Shown in pieces: positions 7,503 through 16,769 of a DNA stretch of 28,287 bases. The notes under the pieces were generated by a model. It had not been told where the DNA came from and made no database searches. It saw only the letters and a program-made list of their open reading frames with translations. Origin of the DNA: JAHIVN01 sp018816645 (GTDB lineage Bacteria; Patescibacteriota; Dojkabacteria; JAHIVN01); the NCBI GenBank assembly GCA_043816305.1, contig JBDRHZ010000026.1:1-28287 (forward strand), in the 5' to 3' direction. The position numbers and the translations under genes are program-made. How positions within the stretch are numbered: position 1 is the first letter of the stretch; each line of letters begins with the position of its first letter.

Positions 7503-8515
7503 TGACCAACCAACAACTAAAAAAAACAAAACTCGAAATAATAGATAGGATAAATAAATCAGATAATTTCGCCGTCCTTATTTCCGATCCTGATGATGAT
7601 GCCATAGGCTCAGGCCTGGCAATGGAAGAAATTCTCGCACAAAAAGAGAAGTCCGTAAAACTTTATTCAAGTTTTGATATCCCGGAATATGCTTTTCTCC
7701 CGAGATCTGAGAAGTTCATCATCCAAGATACGTCCACTGTTGATTTTGGACAGTTTAACAATCTGATATTCCTGGATTCCAGCGATCCTTCTCGCACATT
7801 GGACAGCATCAGCGAGAGAAGTGTTCGCATTCCAAAAAAGACATTTGTCATAAATATTGATCACCATAGCACCACAACTATGTTTGGGAATTTGAATTAT
7901 GTTGTACCGGAAAGTACTTCTACTGGAGAACTTCTATTCGATATCTTTGGGAAAGAAATAACCATCACACCATCAATTGCTACAAACCTTCTTTGTGCGA
8001 TCATAGGCGATACAAATTGCTTCAAATACCCTACTTATGACTATGCTCACACTCTGGAAATTGCATCTATTCTTATCAAAAAAGGTGCCAAACATGATGA
8101 TATAGTCAAAAATGCCTTTTATACTAATGACAAAAAAGTCATAGATATGAATACAGAAGCCTTGAAAAACATGCATTATAACAGGGTCGGTAATATATCA
8201 TACACCTCTACAGTAGTTGATATGAAAAAATACGGCATAACGACCTCTTCTTCCCGCAGAAGCTTTCACATATATTACGAAATTGTTCAAAGCATCAAGG
8301 GAATAGACTTCTCTGTGAGGATAAATCCGCTTGTAGACGGTTTGCTGAAGCTCTCATTCCGCGGAAGGACTGTTGCAGTTGATAAATTGGCAGAACACTT
8401 TGATGGAGGCGGACACAAAGCCGCTGCCGGCTCGACTATCCAAAACACTCCGGAGCAGTTTTTAGAAGAGCTTAAAAATTACCTCAAAAGTACAAAACTC
8501 GAGAAATTAGCATGA
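7502..8515 (+). CDS. DHH/DHHA1 phosphoesterase, NrnA-like
   Basis: A 337-residue member of the DHH superfamily (COG0618), resembling NrnA-type nanoRNase/pAp phosphatases that degrade short oligonucleotides and 3'-phosphoadenosine-5'-phosphate with Mn2+. Motifs in order: SDPDDDAIGSGLA (residues 28-40), LDSSDPSR (91-98), DHH at 120-122, and the DHHA1 substrate motif GGGHKAAAGS beginning at residue 302. The first motif usually reads H..PD.DAIGS; the leading His appears to be replaced by a hydrophobic residue, so metal binding may differ. The exact substrate cannot be told apart from cyclic-dinucleotide relatives by sequence. The start codon directly follows a heptamer array. Confidence 0.9.
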   Translation: MTNQQLKKTKLEIIDRINKSDNFAVLISDPDDDAIGSGLAMEEILAQKEKSVKLYSSFDIPEYAFLPRSEKFIIQDTSTVDFGQFNNLIFLDSSDPSRTLDSISERSVRIPKKTFVINIDHHSTTTMFGNLNYVVPESTSTGELLFDIFGKEITITPSIATNLLCAIIGDTNCFKYPTYDYAHTLEIASILIKKGAKHDDIVKNAFYTNDKKVIDMNTEALKNMHYNRVGNISYTSTVVDMKKYGITTSSSRRSFHIYYEIVQSIKGIDFSVRINPLVDGLLKLSFRGRTVAVDKLAEHFDGGGHKAAAGSTIQNTPEQFLEELKNYLKSTKLEKLA

Positions 8516-8652
8516 AGAAACCCCATAGTTAGATCTTCGACTGCCTATCCCTTCTTCACTTTAGTTCTTGATGACAGTAAATATAAAAACTATAATCATC
8601 TCCTCGTCCCAAAGAAACTTGCATTTTCTGGGGAACATAGTAAAATAAAATA

Positions 8653-8680
8653 TTGCTCATACGCACATCTAATCTAATAT
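8653..8680 (+). promoter_or_regulatory. Possible promoter of the giant surface protein gene
   Basis: TTGCTC (8653-8658) and TAATAT (8675-8680) are separated by 16 bases. The ATG at 8697 follows 16 bases later across an A/T-only leader with no Shine-Dalgarno. The AT-rich background lowers certainty. Confidence 0.35.
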
Positions 8681-8696
8681 ATTAAAAAAATAATAT

Positions 8697-11600
8697 ATGG
8701 CCGTTCTTTTACCCCGAAGAATTCTCAGAAAATCCTGGAAGTTCTTTTCGCAAACTTTTCCTTTAGCGGTTATTTTTTTCCTTCTCAGTAATTATATGTT
8801 TCCGCTTATGAGTCTCTTTAATTTCAAAGCTGATGCAGCAGGTGCAACTTACTATGCTGGAAGCATTGTAAGCGAGAACAATTGGACGGGGACAGCCCCT
8901 ATAAACAGTTCTAACGCTCTTGGAGCACCTGATAACAGTTGGGCTGTTTTAGATGATGGAGTAGAAGTGCCATTTGGAGAAGATAATCCAGACTGGGATT
9001 GGGGGGAATCTTTTACAGTAAGCGGTTTTGGAGTTAGCTCAACGGACCATTTCATAAGTGCATCACTTGGCATGAGAGTGAGAAAAACCGGAAATGACGG
9101 AAATGATGATTTGAGAGTAATTCTCGGTAATGATCCAAACAATTTTTCAAATCAAGTCGCAGAATTCACTCCGGTACAAGGACCGACGTACGAAGATCGG
9201 TTGATCTCTTTGCCTGGAATAACAAGTTGGGCTGAGCTCAGTTCAATTTCAATAGTAAACAAATATGACAGAGATATTCCAAACGCCATAGGATATGAGT
9301 CTATTCAAATCGATGCTATATGGATCTCAGTTCAATACGTAGCAACTCCGGCAACACCGGTTAATCAGGGATGGAACCTGGCAAGTAAGTCGTCTGCACC
9401 AAATGAATCACCACCTGATCTGGCTTGCAACATATCCGGAACAGTGTACACAAACGAAAACAGCGTTGCCCACAACTGGAGCGCAGTTTCTGGCGACAAT
9501 ATCGTTTATCAAAGAGAAGTCACTTATCCAAACGGAACAGTCGGAACAAACTTCTATGCGACAAATAACTATACACCTTTCTCATCATTTGGAGGTCACC
9601 CCGGAACAAAAGGCCTTTGGCGAACAAGAGTTAGAGCTTTTGAAGATATGAATGGAAACAATACTTTTGAAGATGGGGTAGACTACGCTTCGGCGTGGAG
9701 CAATTATTGCAATATTACATTGGATCAAACCCCGCCTTTCGTCGAAGTCACGTCTCATGATGATGGAAACATAGTATCGGGAGCAATTGACATATATGGG
9801 ACAGTCACAGATAACAATCCTCATCATTATTGGGCTGTAGTAAATAATTCTGGCGGAACTAAAGTCGCCGGACCTGGTACAGTCAACAGGTTAAACTCTT
9901 TTACAAACGAGAAGCTCTTCAGCTGGGATACTACAACAGTACCAGATGGAGTCTATACCATAAAGCTTGAGGCACGAGACTCTGCAGGGAACAAGAAACC
10001 CGATCTAGCACCAATACTAGTCGATCCCGAAGATCTGACCGATTCAGTTGACTGGGCAGAAGTTACTGTTTCAAACCCATCACAAGAACCGGTTTCTCTA
10101 ACAGTATGCAAATGGGATGATACAAATGGAAACGGAGAATGGGATGGTCAAGAAACAGCAATTCCAGGATGGGAAGTTGTAGTACATCCGAACACAAACC
10201 CCGTCTGGACAGGTATGCTTGACTCTGCAGATTATATCGGTTTAAATACTTTGACGCTGCTTTCAGGACACAAATATCTTGTAGAAGTTGAAAGCACGTG
10301 GAATAACAACTCTCGAGTAGTTGATGCTGAGTATTATTCAGACAATAACTGGGGATCATATGGGAATCTTGAAGATGATCCTTCGCGGGATGTGCGACAA
10401 CTTGATGTCGTAATCGATGATGCAAATGTTGATTGGGGATCCTACAATGGATCACATCTGTACAAAACAGTAATTGAAGGACAAGACTCTTCAGCTAATA
10501 TTAGAGTATTTGACCAGGACGGTGCCGCTCCTCCAGCATGGTATGGTGACAATGTCGGCTCACTTAGTCTCAGAATTTATGATATATCAAACGAAATATA
10601 TGTTACTGGACAGAATGGCTGTGTAACCGTAGACACGATTGAAGGCGATTATCAAATTCTTGAAGTAAGTCAGGATGGATGGACTCAAACATACCCTCAA
10701 AATCCTGATTATCATCATGTTTCTGTTAATCAAAGTATGTACTGGGCAGGCTCAGTTGAGAATTTTATCCCAGGATTGAGAAAAGATGGCTCTGCAGTTC
10801 TAGCTGCACGTAGCAATCCTGATACAGCACTAGGAATTCCTGATGCAACTACAAACCCTGACACCGGCTTTGTCAGCCTCGGTTTTGGAGGTTCGCTATC
10901 ACTTGAATTTGCTTTTCCAATAGCTGACGTAGATGGCGAAGATCTTTCTTTTTACGAAGTAACTAATGGAAGAAAAAGCTATCCGCAAGAGAAAGCTATG
11001 ATAGAAGTAAGTCAAAATGGAACAGACTGGCTCAGTGCCGGAGAGATTACAAACGATAATGCAGTTGAATACCTGGACTTTGGCAGCACAGGACTCGCAT
11101 GGATCAAGTACGTCAGAATAACAGACACGACAGATTCAAGCATTCACAGCAGCAATGCAGATGGCTATGATCTTGATGCAGTAGATGCCTCAAGTATCTG
11201 GACATCTTTTGGAAATATGGAAGAAGAAAGAGTTTCAGGGTCTATAATAGGAAGAAAATACTATGATACAAATATGAACTCGATTCACGATAATACGACG
11301 GATGAGCCAAGACTGGATAGCTGGATGATAAGACTTTATAGTGAGAACTGGCAGCAGCTGGATACTAAGATTACCGGCCAATCGGTAATTGGACAATATC
11401 GGTTTGACAGCCTGGATAGCGGGACTTACTATGTCTGCGAAGTTCTTCAGGAAGGCTGGATGCAGACAGCTCCGACTCTAGGACAGCATAACTCAACACA
11501 AAGCACAAACCCTGGACACTACCAAGGAGATGCTTACGGTGTAGTAAACGGTTCCGGGTCAAATGACGAGGGATCAATGTGCTGGCAGATGGATATCAAC

Positions 11601-14600
11601 GAGAACAACGAAATTGTTGATAACGTAAAATTTGGCAATGTCGAACATGGGAAAGTCAGCGGTTTCAAGTACGAAGACCTGAACGCAAACGGCAACCGAG
11701 AAATGGAACCAGGGCTGGGAGGATGGGATATAGTACTAGGTAACTACAGAAGAATTCGTACGGTAGAAGTTTACCCAAATCTTGCAGTACCTGCTAATCT
11801 TGGGATGTTTGAAAATGGAGAATACTATGTTGTAAGGGTCAGTGGAACATTTGGCGCAGGTGATATGATCACAGCAGATGCAGAATGTTCAACTAGAAAC
11901 GGAAGCCCTTGGGATACATATGTTGAGAATTATGAAGAATACGGTGAGAGGCTTCTAGATCTAGAGCTCGACAGCCAGCCGACAGATTGGGGCATGTGTA
12001 ATCCAAATAATTCTTATACAAAAGTCATCATCGGAGACGGAAGCACACACTCTGCCCTGATAAATGATATTTACAGACCCAACAACACTGGTAATCTGAC
12101 CGTTGCTATATACCATCTAAGCAATGTGATAATGGATACAACAGATGGGTCTGGCTATTTTGAATTTGAGAATGTAATGCCAGGAAGATACGCTCTCTGC
12201 GAGATACAACAGCCGGGATGGACTCAAACAGAACCGCTCAGACCAAACAGCGGAGGTTGCTACACATTAAATGTTGTCGGAAACTTTGATAGAGAATATG
12301 ACTTTGGCAACTATAATTATGGCTTAATACAAGGAAGAAAATACTTTGATGAGGATATGAGCGGAGATCACGAGTCCGGAGAAGAATGGCTGAATGACTG
12401 GGAGATAACGCTTTACAATTCTGACTGGAAAGAAATCGATAAAATGATGACAGGAGATGATACTACCCCTGCAGGAAATGTTGCAAACGGCCAGTATAGA
12501 TTTGTCAATCTTTTACCTGGAACTTATTATACTTGTGAAGAAGATAGAACTAGTGACGGCTGGGTCCAGACCGAACCGGATTCTGGATTTATGCATGACG
12601 GACTGTATTGCCACAGAGCAAGAATAACAGCTTCTGGACAGCTAAGAGCCGGAAGACAGTTCGGAAACTTCAGAAACTCGGTTACCCTTTGTAAAGAGGA
12701 TAGCTACTACGGGAATCCATTAGAAAACTGGGATCTGATGTTAAGTCCGATGGACAAACCGGTTGAGACAATAGATGTGGAATCCGATGGAAATGTCTAT
12801 TCTTCCTCTGATCTTCCTGCTGGGTATTATGCAGTTAAAGTAGGTGGAACCTACAGATTCGGAAACTGGGGACAATACGGAATAGCAGATGCAGAATGGG
12901 CATATAGAAATGATGCATATACAGATGATCCTCTTGCCAGTCACGGCTGGACAGTTGGGGAATTAACATATCCTTCTGTAGTTGGACTGGATCTTCAAGT
13001 AAATCATACAAATATTAATTGGGGAGCTTTCAATCCTGATCACTTTTATTATCACACTTTTTATCATTCCGGGGGAAGTATTAACTTCAATATTCATGAC
13101 AGCAATTACTCTGATAATGAAGGCTTCCTGACTGCTGAGATTTACGAAACAACTTTCTCAGGTACTACAGGAGAAAATGGATGTACAACCTTTGATGAAG
13201 TTTCCTATGGAGATTACATTATCGGAGAAGAATTACAAGAAAATTGGGAGAATATCAGTGGTCTTGGAGAAGTGACCATAAACGAACCTGATATGGAGTT
13301 CACAGTTGTAAATGAGTATCAGCTGGGAGACTTGAAAGTCTGCAAGTTTGAAGATACAAACGGAAATGGTATCAGAGATATGAAAGCTGGAGAAGATAAA
13401 AGTGTCGAAGTATTTATAGAACCTGAATATTCTGAAGACTATATCGCTTGGGGAGTCCATGTGACCGGGTTGGAAGATGTTGAACAAGGGGAGGATGAAT
13501 GTTATACCTGGGAAAATATTCAAATCGGCGATTACGAAGTTTATGAGGATGAGATAGCTGGTCTAGAGTGGATACTCACAGCGGTTTGGGTAAACGGAGT
13601 AAACGTTGGAGCAGCGAATAACGTTCTAGTAACAGTGGAACCGATGCAAAAGACACTTGTTGAATTTGGAAATTATCCGAACCCAGCGCTTTATATCGAG
13701 AAAACAAATAATCGACTTGGAGAAGATATATACGCTGGCGATAATGTTAGTTACATGATCACAGTAACAGCAAGATATAACACTGTGTATGGTGTCGAAG
13801 TAACTGATCTTCTACCAGAAGGCTTCGAATATAGGAACGGAAGCTGGAAAGCGTTTCTTACTCAAAGGATAGACGGAGAAGAATTTAAAAGCGAAATTAG
13901 TATTCCTGAACCTGTTTATAACTCTCCAGGAGTATGGGAAATTGGAACCATGGAAGCTGGTGGCAAAGTTGAGCTTTCCTACGTCGAGCTTTCATACATC
14001 GCTGACATTTCTGAAGCCCAAGAAGACGGTCTCTATCCAGATCTTGCATGGACCAGTGGTTACAGCCAATCGCAAGGAAACTCAGCAGTTCAGGTATATA
14101 TTGATCCAACCCCTGATGTAATAGGCAATGAGTCGCTTGGTGATTACTTCGTAGGAACAGAGGTAAAGGTAGTAAGTGAATTGGTAGCTCTAGCTGACGT
14201 CAAGATCCAGACCGGAGAAGTACTTGGAGCACTTACCAAGACCGGACAAAATACGGTCTGGGCTGCAGCATTAGGTCTGATAACACTTCTTGGACTCGGA
14301 CTAGCTTCAAAAAACAGAAATAACAGGAAGAAGATCTTGACACTCGGCTTAAGCACAGGGATCACAGTATTTGCTATGCTCTTCCTTCCTGGATCAGCAA
14401 AAGCCGCCAGCACACTGAAAGTAGAGATTCAACAGCCTAAAAGTCCTATAAACGTATCTACATTCGAAGTAGGATATGTCGCTCTTGATACAGATGACAA
14501 GACCATCACCATTAAGTGTTTCAAGCAAAGCCCTGGAGAAGCAACATTTGTGCAATATGGAGCGAATCAGGAAGGAAACAGCGGGAAATGTATGGCTACT

Positions 14601-15533
14601 GTATCCGACGAAGGTACTTACTATTTTCAAGTTCGAGCCTATATCGATAGCGAAACAATAGAAGCGTCTTCTAATGTAGTAACTGTCGTTTATGATTCTA
14701 CAAAACCGGGAGTTGTAACTGACTACACAAAAGAGAAAATTGGAGACTGCAAGTACAAGCTTTCATTCACAACAGCAAGCGATGGGGGAGAAACGGTAGG
14801 AGTAGAGATCTTCCGATCAACAAAGACTTCATTTGTAGCTGATGAGAACACTCTCATCAAAAGCTTGATGATCGGACCAAATGAAACAGGGTCCTATACA
14901 GACACAGTAACAAACTGCGATAAAACTTATTACTACGTTGTTAGAGCTATCGACAATGCAGGAAACTTCTCAGCATTTGTCGGCGACAAAGTAGAAGTCA
15001 CAACTACATCCGAAACAGCGATTACTAAAATTACAACTCCAACAGAAGGCGGCATAGCAGAGCTTCCAGGTGGAGTTGTCGAGGGAGCAGAAGCCGGAGA
15101 AGAGAATGGAGAAGTGCTAGGTGAACAAACTTGCGATAAAAAACAGAAGCTCTCAGGATATGTCAAAAATCAGGATGGAGAGGGCATTGAAAACGCAGAA
15201 GTAGACATATATGAGGTAGTAGAAGGTGAAGAGAAATACATAGCTACAGTCAAAACTAACAGCGATGGCTACTGGGAGACTGAAGTTTGTCCCGGAGAAT
15301 ACAATACAAAAGTAAAGAAAGAGAGTCTGCCGGAAGGAACTGTACTCGAAGGTGAAGAAGTTCTCGGAGCTAAAGTTGAGGAAGGACAGGACACTGCTGA
15401 TGTAAACTTCGACGTAAAGGAAGACAAAGGTATCGACTTCAAGCTATGGTGGTGCCTGATACCGATTGGAGCCGTAGTTGTCATAGTAGCGCTGTATGTT
15501 ATTGGGTCAAGGGGAAGGAAGGTAGGTAACTAA
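8697..15533 (+). CDS. Giant modular SdrD-like surface protein (2278 aa), apparently two fused exported proteins
   Basis: Likely a cell-surface protein. Approximate order: signal/anchor segment (14-47); beta-rich N-domain (48-216); Ig-like domain (346-430); SdrD B-like unit with DDTNGNGEWD (from 468); discoidin-like domain with VSLGFGGSLSLEFAF (686-836); further SdrD B-like units starting near 847, 983, 1208 and 1542, several closing with GW.QT.P and FGN; DUF11-like domain (1662-1798); EVLG and LTKTG (1841-1850) plus a hydrophobic segment and basic KNRNNRKK; a second signal-peptide-like segment ending SAKAA (about 1875-1905); fibronectin III-like domain (2003-2105); carboxypeptidase-regulatory-like domain (2151-2215); final membrane helix (2250-2270) and RGRK tail. 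The DxNGNG motifs suggest Ca2+ binding. A ~140-residue module occurs three times. Ligand and role are unknown. Confidence 0.9.
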   Translation: MAVLLPRRILRKSWKFFSQTFPLAVIFFLLSNYMFPLMSLFNFKADAAGATYYAGSIVSENNWTGTAPINSSNALGAPDNSWAVLDDGVEVPFGEDNPDWDWGESFTVSGFGVSSTDHFISASLGMRVRKTGNDGNDDLRVILGNDPNNFSNQVAEFTPVQGPTYEDRLISLPGITSWAELSSISIVNKYDRDIPNAIGYESIQIDAIWISVQYVATPATPVNQGWNLASKSSAPNESPPDLACNISGTVYTNENSVAHNWSAVSGDNIVYQREVTYPNGTVGTNFYATNNYTPFSSFGGHPGTKGLWRTRVRAFEDMNGNNTFEDGVDYASAWSNYCNITLDQTPPFVEVTSHDDGNIVSGAIDIYGTVTDNNPHHYWAVVNNSGGTKVAGPGTVNRLNSFTNEKLFSWDTTTVPDGVYTIKLEARDSAGNKKPDLAPILVDPEDLTDSVDWAEVTVSNPSQEPVSLTVCKWDDTNGNGEWDGQETAIPGWEVVVHPNTNPVWTGMLDSADYIGLNTLTLLSGHKYLVEVESTWNNNSRVVDAEYYSDNNWGSYGNLEDDPSRDVRQLDVVIDDANVDWGSYNGSHLYKTVIEGQDSSANIRVFDQDGAAPPAWYGDNVGSLSLRIYDISNEIYVTGQNGCVTVDTIEGDYQILEVSQDGWTQTYPQNPDYHHVSVNQSMYWAGSVENFIPGLRKDGSAVLAARSNPDTALGIPDATTNPDTGFVSLGFGGSLSLEFAFPIADVDGEDLSFYEVTNGRKSYPQEKAMIEVSQNGTDWLSAGEITNDNAVEYLDFGSTGLAWIKYVRITDTTDSSIHSSNADGYDLDAVDASSIWTSFGNMEEERVSGSIIGRKYYDTNMNSIHDNTTDEPRLDSWMIRLYSENWQQLDTKITGQSVIGQYRFDSLDSGTYYVCEVLQEGWMQTAPTLGQHNSTQSTNPGHYQGDAYGVVNGSGSNDEGSMCWQMDINENNEIVDNVKFGNVEHGKVSGFKYEDLNANGNREMEPGLGGWDIVLGNYRRIRTVEVYPNLAVPANLGMFENGEYYVVRVSGTFGAGDMITADAECSTRNGSPWDTYVENYEEYGERLLDLELDSQPTDWGMCNPNNSYTKVIIGDGSTHSALINDIYRPNNTGNLTVAIYHLSNVIMDTTDGSGYFEFENVMPGRYALCEIQQPGWTQTEPLRPNSGGCYTLNVVGNFDREYDFGNYNYGLIQGRKYFDEDMSGDHESGEEWLNDWEITLYNSDWKEIDKMMTGDDTTPAGNVANGQYRFVNLLPGTYYTCEEDRTSDGWVQTEPDSGFMHDGLYCHRARITASGQLRAGRQFGNFRNSVTLCKEDSYYGNPLENWDLMLSPMDKPVETIDVESDGNVYSSSDLPAGYYAVKVGGTYRFGNWGQYGIADAEWAYRNDAYTDDPLASHGWTVGELTYPSVVGLDLQVNHTNINWGAFNPDHFYYHTFYHSGGSINFNIHDSNYSDNEGFLTAEIYETTFSGTTGENGCTTFDEVSYGDYIIGEELQENWENISGLGEVTINEPDMEFTVVNEYQLGDLKVCKFEDTNGNGIRDMKAGEDKSVEVFIEPEYSEDYIAWGVHVTGLEDVEQGEDECYTWENIQIGDYEVYEDEIAGLEWILTAVWVNGVNVGAANNVLVTVEPMQKTLVEFGNYPNPALYIEKTNNRLGEDIYAGDNVSYMITVTARYNTVYGVEVTDLLPEGFEYRNGSWKAFLTQRIDGEEFKSEISIPEPVYNSPGVWEIGTMEAGGKVELSYVELSYIADISEAQEDGLYPDLAWTSGYSQSQGNSAVQVYIDPTPDVIGNESLGDYFVGTEVKVVSELVALADVKIQTGEVLGALTKTGQNTVWAAALGLITLLGLGLASKNRNNRKKILTLGLSTGITVFAMLFLPGSAKAASTLKVEIQQPKSPINVSTFEVGYVALDTDDKTITIKCFKQSPGEATFVQYGANQEGNSGKCMATVSDEGTYYFQVRAYIDSETIEASSNVVTVVYDSTKPGVVTDYTKEKIGDCKYKLSFTTASDGGETVGVEIFRSTKTSFVADENTLIKSLMIGPNETGSYTDTVTNCDKTYYYVVRAIDNAGNFSAFVGDKVEVTTTSETAITKITTPTEGGIAELPGGVVEGAEAGEENGEVLGEQTCDKKQKLSGYVKNQDGEGIENAEVDIYEVVEGEEKYIATVKTNSDGYWETEVCPGEYNTKVKKESLPEGTVLEGEEVLGAKVEEGQDTADVNFDVKEDKGIDFKLWWCLIPIGAVVVIVALYVIGSRGRKVGN
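10176..13170 (+). repeat. Three copies of a ~140-residue module inside the giant protein
   Basis: Copies lie at about 10176-10610, 11740-12140 and 12750-13170. Shared landmarks are a G.YYV.V.GT-type strand, an ADAE or DAEY step, LDL or LDVVID, then WG..N..H.Y (WGSYNGSHLY; WGMCNPNNSY; WGAFNPDHFY), and IYDIS, IYHLS or IYETT near the end. The copies are strongly diverged at protein level, which indicates old duplication. I do not recognise the module as a named family. Confidence 0.6.
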
Positions 15534-15555
15534 GTAACTAGATACCTAAGATATC
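15524..15555. repeat. Period-8 array (AAGTAACT family), left of the four-helix-bundle gene
   Basis: Units are AGGTAACT, AAGTAACT, AGATACCT, AAGATATC. The array includes the TAA stop of the giant surface gene. The same family occurs in reverse orientation at 16050-16096, on the other side of the small minus-strand gene. Confidence 0.65.
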
Positions 15556-15571
15556 AGAAAATCAAAATGCT

Positions 15572-15940
15572 CTATAGCCTGTGTTTTGTTGATTTGATAA
15601 GCGTATTTATAAGTTTACAGATACTTTCAAGCTCACCGACCAGCGAATTGCACTGTGATTGTCTAATAAGTTTCCTCTTTGCAGATTTTTTTAACCAGCA
15701 TATTGTTTCTTGAGCAGATGCACGTGCATAGAAATAGAATCTCAACTTTTCCTTATAGAAAAATCTTCCGTGCCCCTCAGCCATATTGGCGGAAATAGAA
15801 TCAACTGATGTGACTAGTTGCATTCCGATAGCTTTTTTAGGGAACCAACTCCAGGTCAAAACAATCGACCAAATATCTTCTGCCACTTCCTCAGCTTTTT
15901 TATAGGATAATATATCTTGAAACTCCACAAAGAAAACCAT
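15572..15940 (-). CDS. Four-helix-bundle protein (S23 / 23S rRNA intervening-sequence family)
   Basis: An all-helical protein of about 122 residues matching the S23-like four-helix-bundle family first described in 23S rRNA intervening sequences. Seen: EFQDILSYKKAEEVAEDIW at the start, the hallmark SANMAEGHGRFFYKEKLRF, ARASAQET in helix 3, and a final helix ICKLINTLIKS. An ATG at 15940 is preferred over the TTG twelve bases further upstream; the family usually starts close to the F..L.SY or W..A motif. The family forms pentamers and its role is unknown. The gene stands alone on the minus strand between octamer arrays in opposite orientation, which hints that it travels as a unit. Confidence 0.88.
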   Translation of the reverse strand: MVFFVEFQDILSYKKAEEVAEDIWSIVLTWSWFPKKAIGMQLVTSVDSISANMAEGHGRFFYKEKLRFYFYARASAQETICWLKKSAKRKLIRQSQCNSLVGELESICKLINTLIKSTKHRL

Positions 15941-16049
15941 TTTAAATATCAATAATTACATAAGAATAGTCAATCTAGACATTTCTGCCAACTTCCTGCT
16001 CATATATATGAAACCATAAACCTGTATTCCTAACGAATTGAAGATCTCA

Positions 16050-16096
16050 AGTTACATAGTTACATATTACATAGTTACTTAATTACCTAATTACTT
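16050..16096. repeat. Period-8 array (AGTTACAT family), right of the four-helix-bundle gene
   Basis: Units are AGTTACAT, AGTTACAT, ATTACAT, AGTTACTT, AATTACCT, AATTACTT. The reverse complement (ATGTAACT, AAGTAACT) equals the family at 15524-15555, so the two arrays form an imperfect inverted pair around the four-helix-bundle gene. Confidence 0.75.
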
Positions 16097-16109
16097 ATCA
16101 TCCCTCCAT

Positions 16110-16138
16110 TTGCAAAACCTAAACTCATCTGCTACTAT
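16110..16138 (+). promoter_or_regulatory. Promoter of the small PLDc_N-like gene
   Basis: TTGCAA (16110-16115) and TACTAT (16133-16138) are exactly 17 bases apart. Transcription from about 16145 gives a roughly 50-base leader before the ATG at 16194 and excludes the longer reading frame that would begin at 16110. Confidence 0.55.
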
Positions 16139-16193
16139 GCTAAGTACACTAGTGCGTTTCAAGTTTCATAAATTACTTTTTAGTTTTTTATGT

Positions 16194-16538
16194 ATGAAAA
16201 AAGTTGCAAAGTTTATCGCAGGGTTGGCAGCTTCAACAGCGACCTATACACTGCTGGCTACAAAGGTAGTAGCTCAATATGACTGGGACTATGGCTACAG
16301 CTCATCAAGCAGTGATGGTGGATTTCTGGGCTTAGGACTCGGATTGTGCTGCTGGATACCGGTTTGCCTAGTTGGACTCGTATCCTTCGTCTTTACAATC
16401 ATGATGATCCTGGATGCAGTGAAGAGAGACGAGAAAGTTCTTCCAGGAAAGATCAAATGGGTTCTGCTTATGTGGTTTACTTCACCAATCGGTGCCTTGA
16501 TCTACTTCTTCACCAGGAAGAAGAAAATAGGGAAGTAA
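16194..16538 (+). CDS. Small exported/membrane protein with PLDc_N-like segment
   Basis: A 114-residue protein with a signal peptide (MKKVAKFIAGLAASTATYTL, possible cleavage after VVA), a short Ser/Tyr/Gly-rich stretch (YGYSSSSSDGG), and two membrane helices. The C-terminal part, with ILDAVKRDEKVLPGKIKWVL, then TSPIGALIYFF and a basic KKKIGK end, resembles the PLDc_N helical-pair domain found at the start of cardiolipin synthases and in many stand-alone small proteins. No phospholipase domain is present. ATG 16194 is chosen because the promoter lies inside the longer frame and because a clean signal peptide follows. It is monocistronic, ending 27 bases before a terminator. Confidence 0.7.
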   Translation: MKKVAKFIAGLAASTATYTLLATKVVAQYDWDYGYSSSSSDGGFLGLGLGLCCWIPVCLVGLVSFVFTIMMILDAVKRDEKVLPGKIKWVLLMWFTSPIGALIYFFTRKKKIGK

Positions 16539-16564
16539 GAAGCATTCAAGATAGCAAATGAAGA

Positions 16565-16590
16565 AGAGCTCTGGCAACAGGGCTCTTTTT
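16565..16590 (+). terminator. Rho-independent terminator
   Basis: AGAGCTC pairs with GGGCTCT (one G-T pair) around the 8-base loop TGGCAACA, followed by TTTT. It ends the transcript of the PLDc_N-like gene. Confidence 0.85.
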
Positions 16591-16662
16591 GTACAAAAGA
16601 CATAATTGTATAATTTAATCAAGCACGTTTGTAATTTATTGAAATCTGAATACTCTTTGCTC

Positions 16663-16694
16663 AATAGCTCATTAGCCGATTGGCCCATAAGTTC
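16663..16694. repeat. Period-8 array, inverted copy of the 3027 family
   Basis: Units AATAGCTC, ATTAGCCG, ATTGGCCC, ATAAGTTC match the reverse complement of the AGCTGATG-type octamers at 3027-3070. It lies between a terminator and clpP. Confidence 0.6.
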
Positions 16695-16769
16695 ATTGTC
16701 AAACCCTTGTACAACAAGCCTTTATCCATTATAATCGATATAACACTAATGAAACCTTAATTCTTAAAT

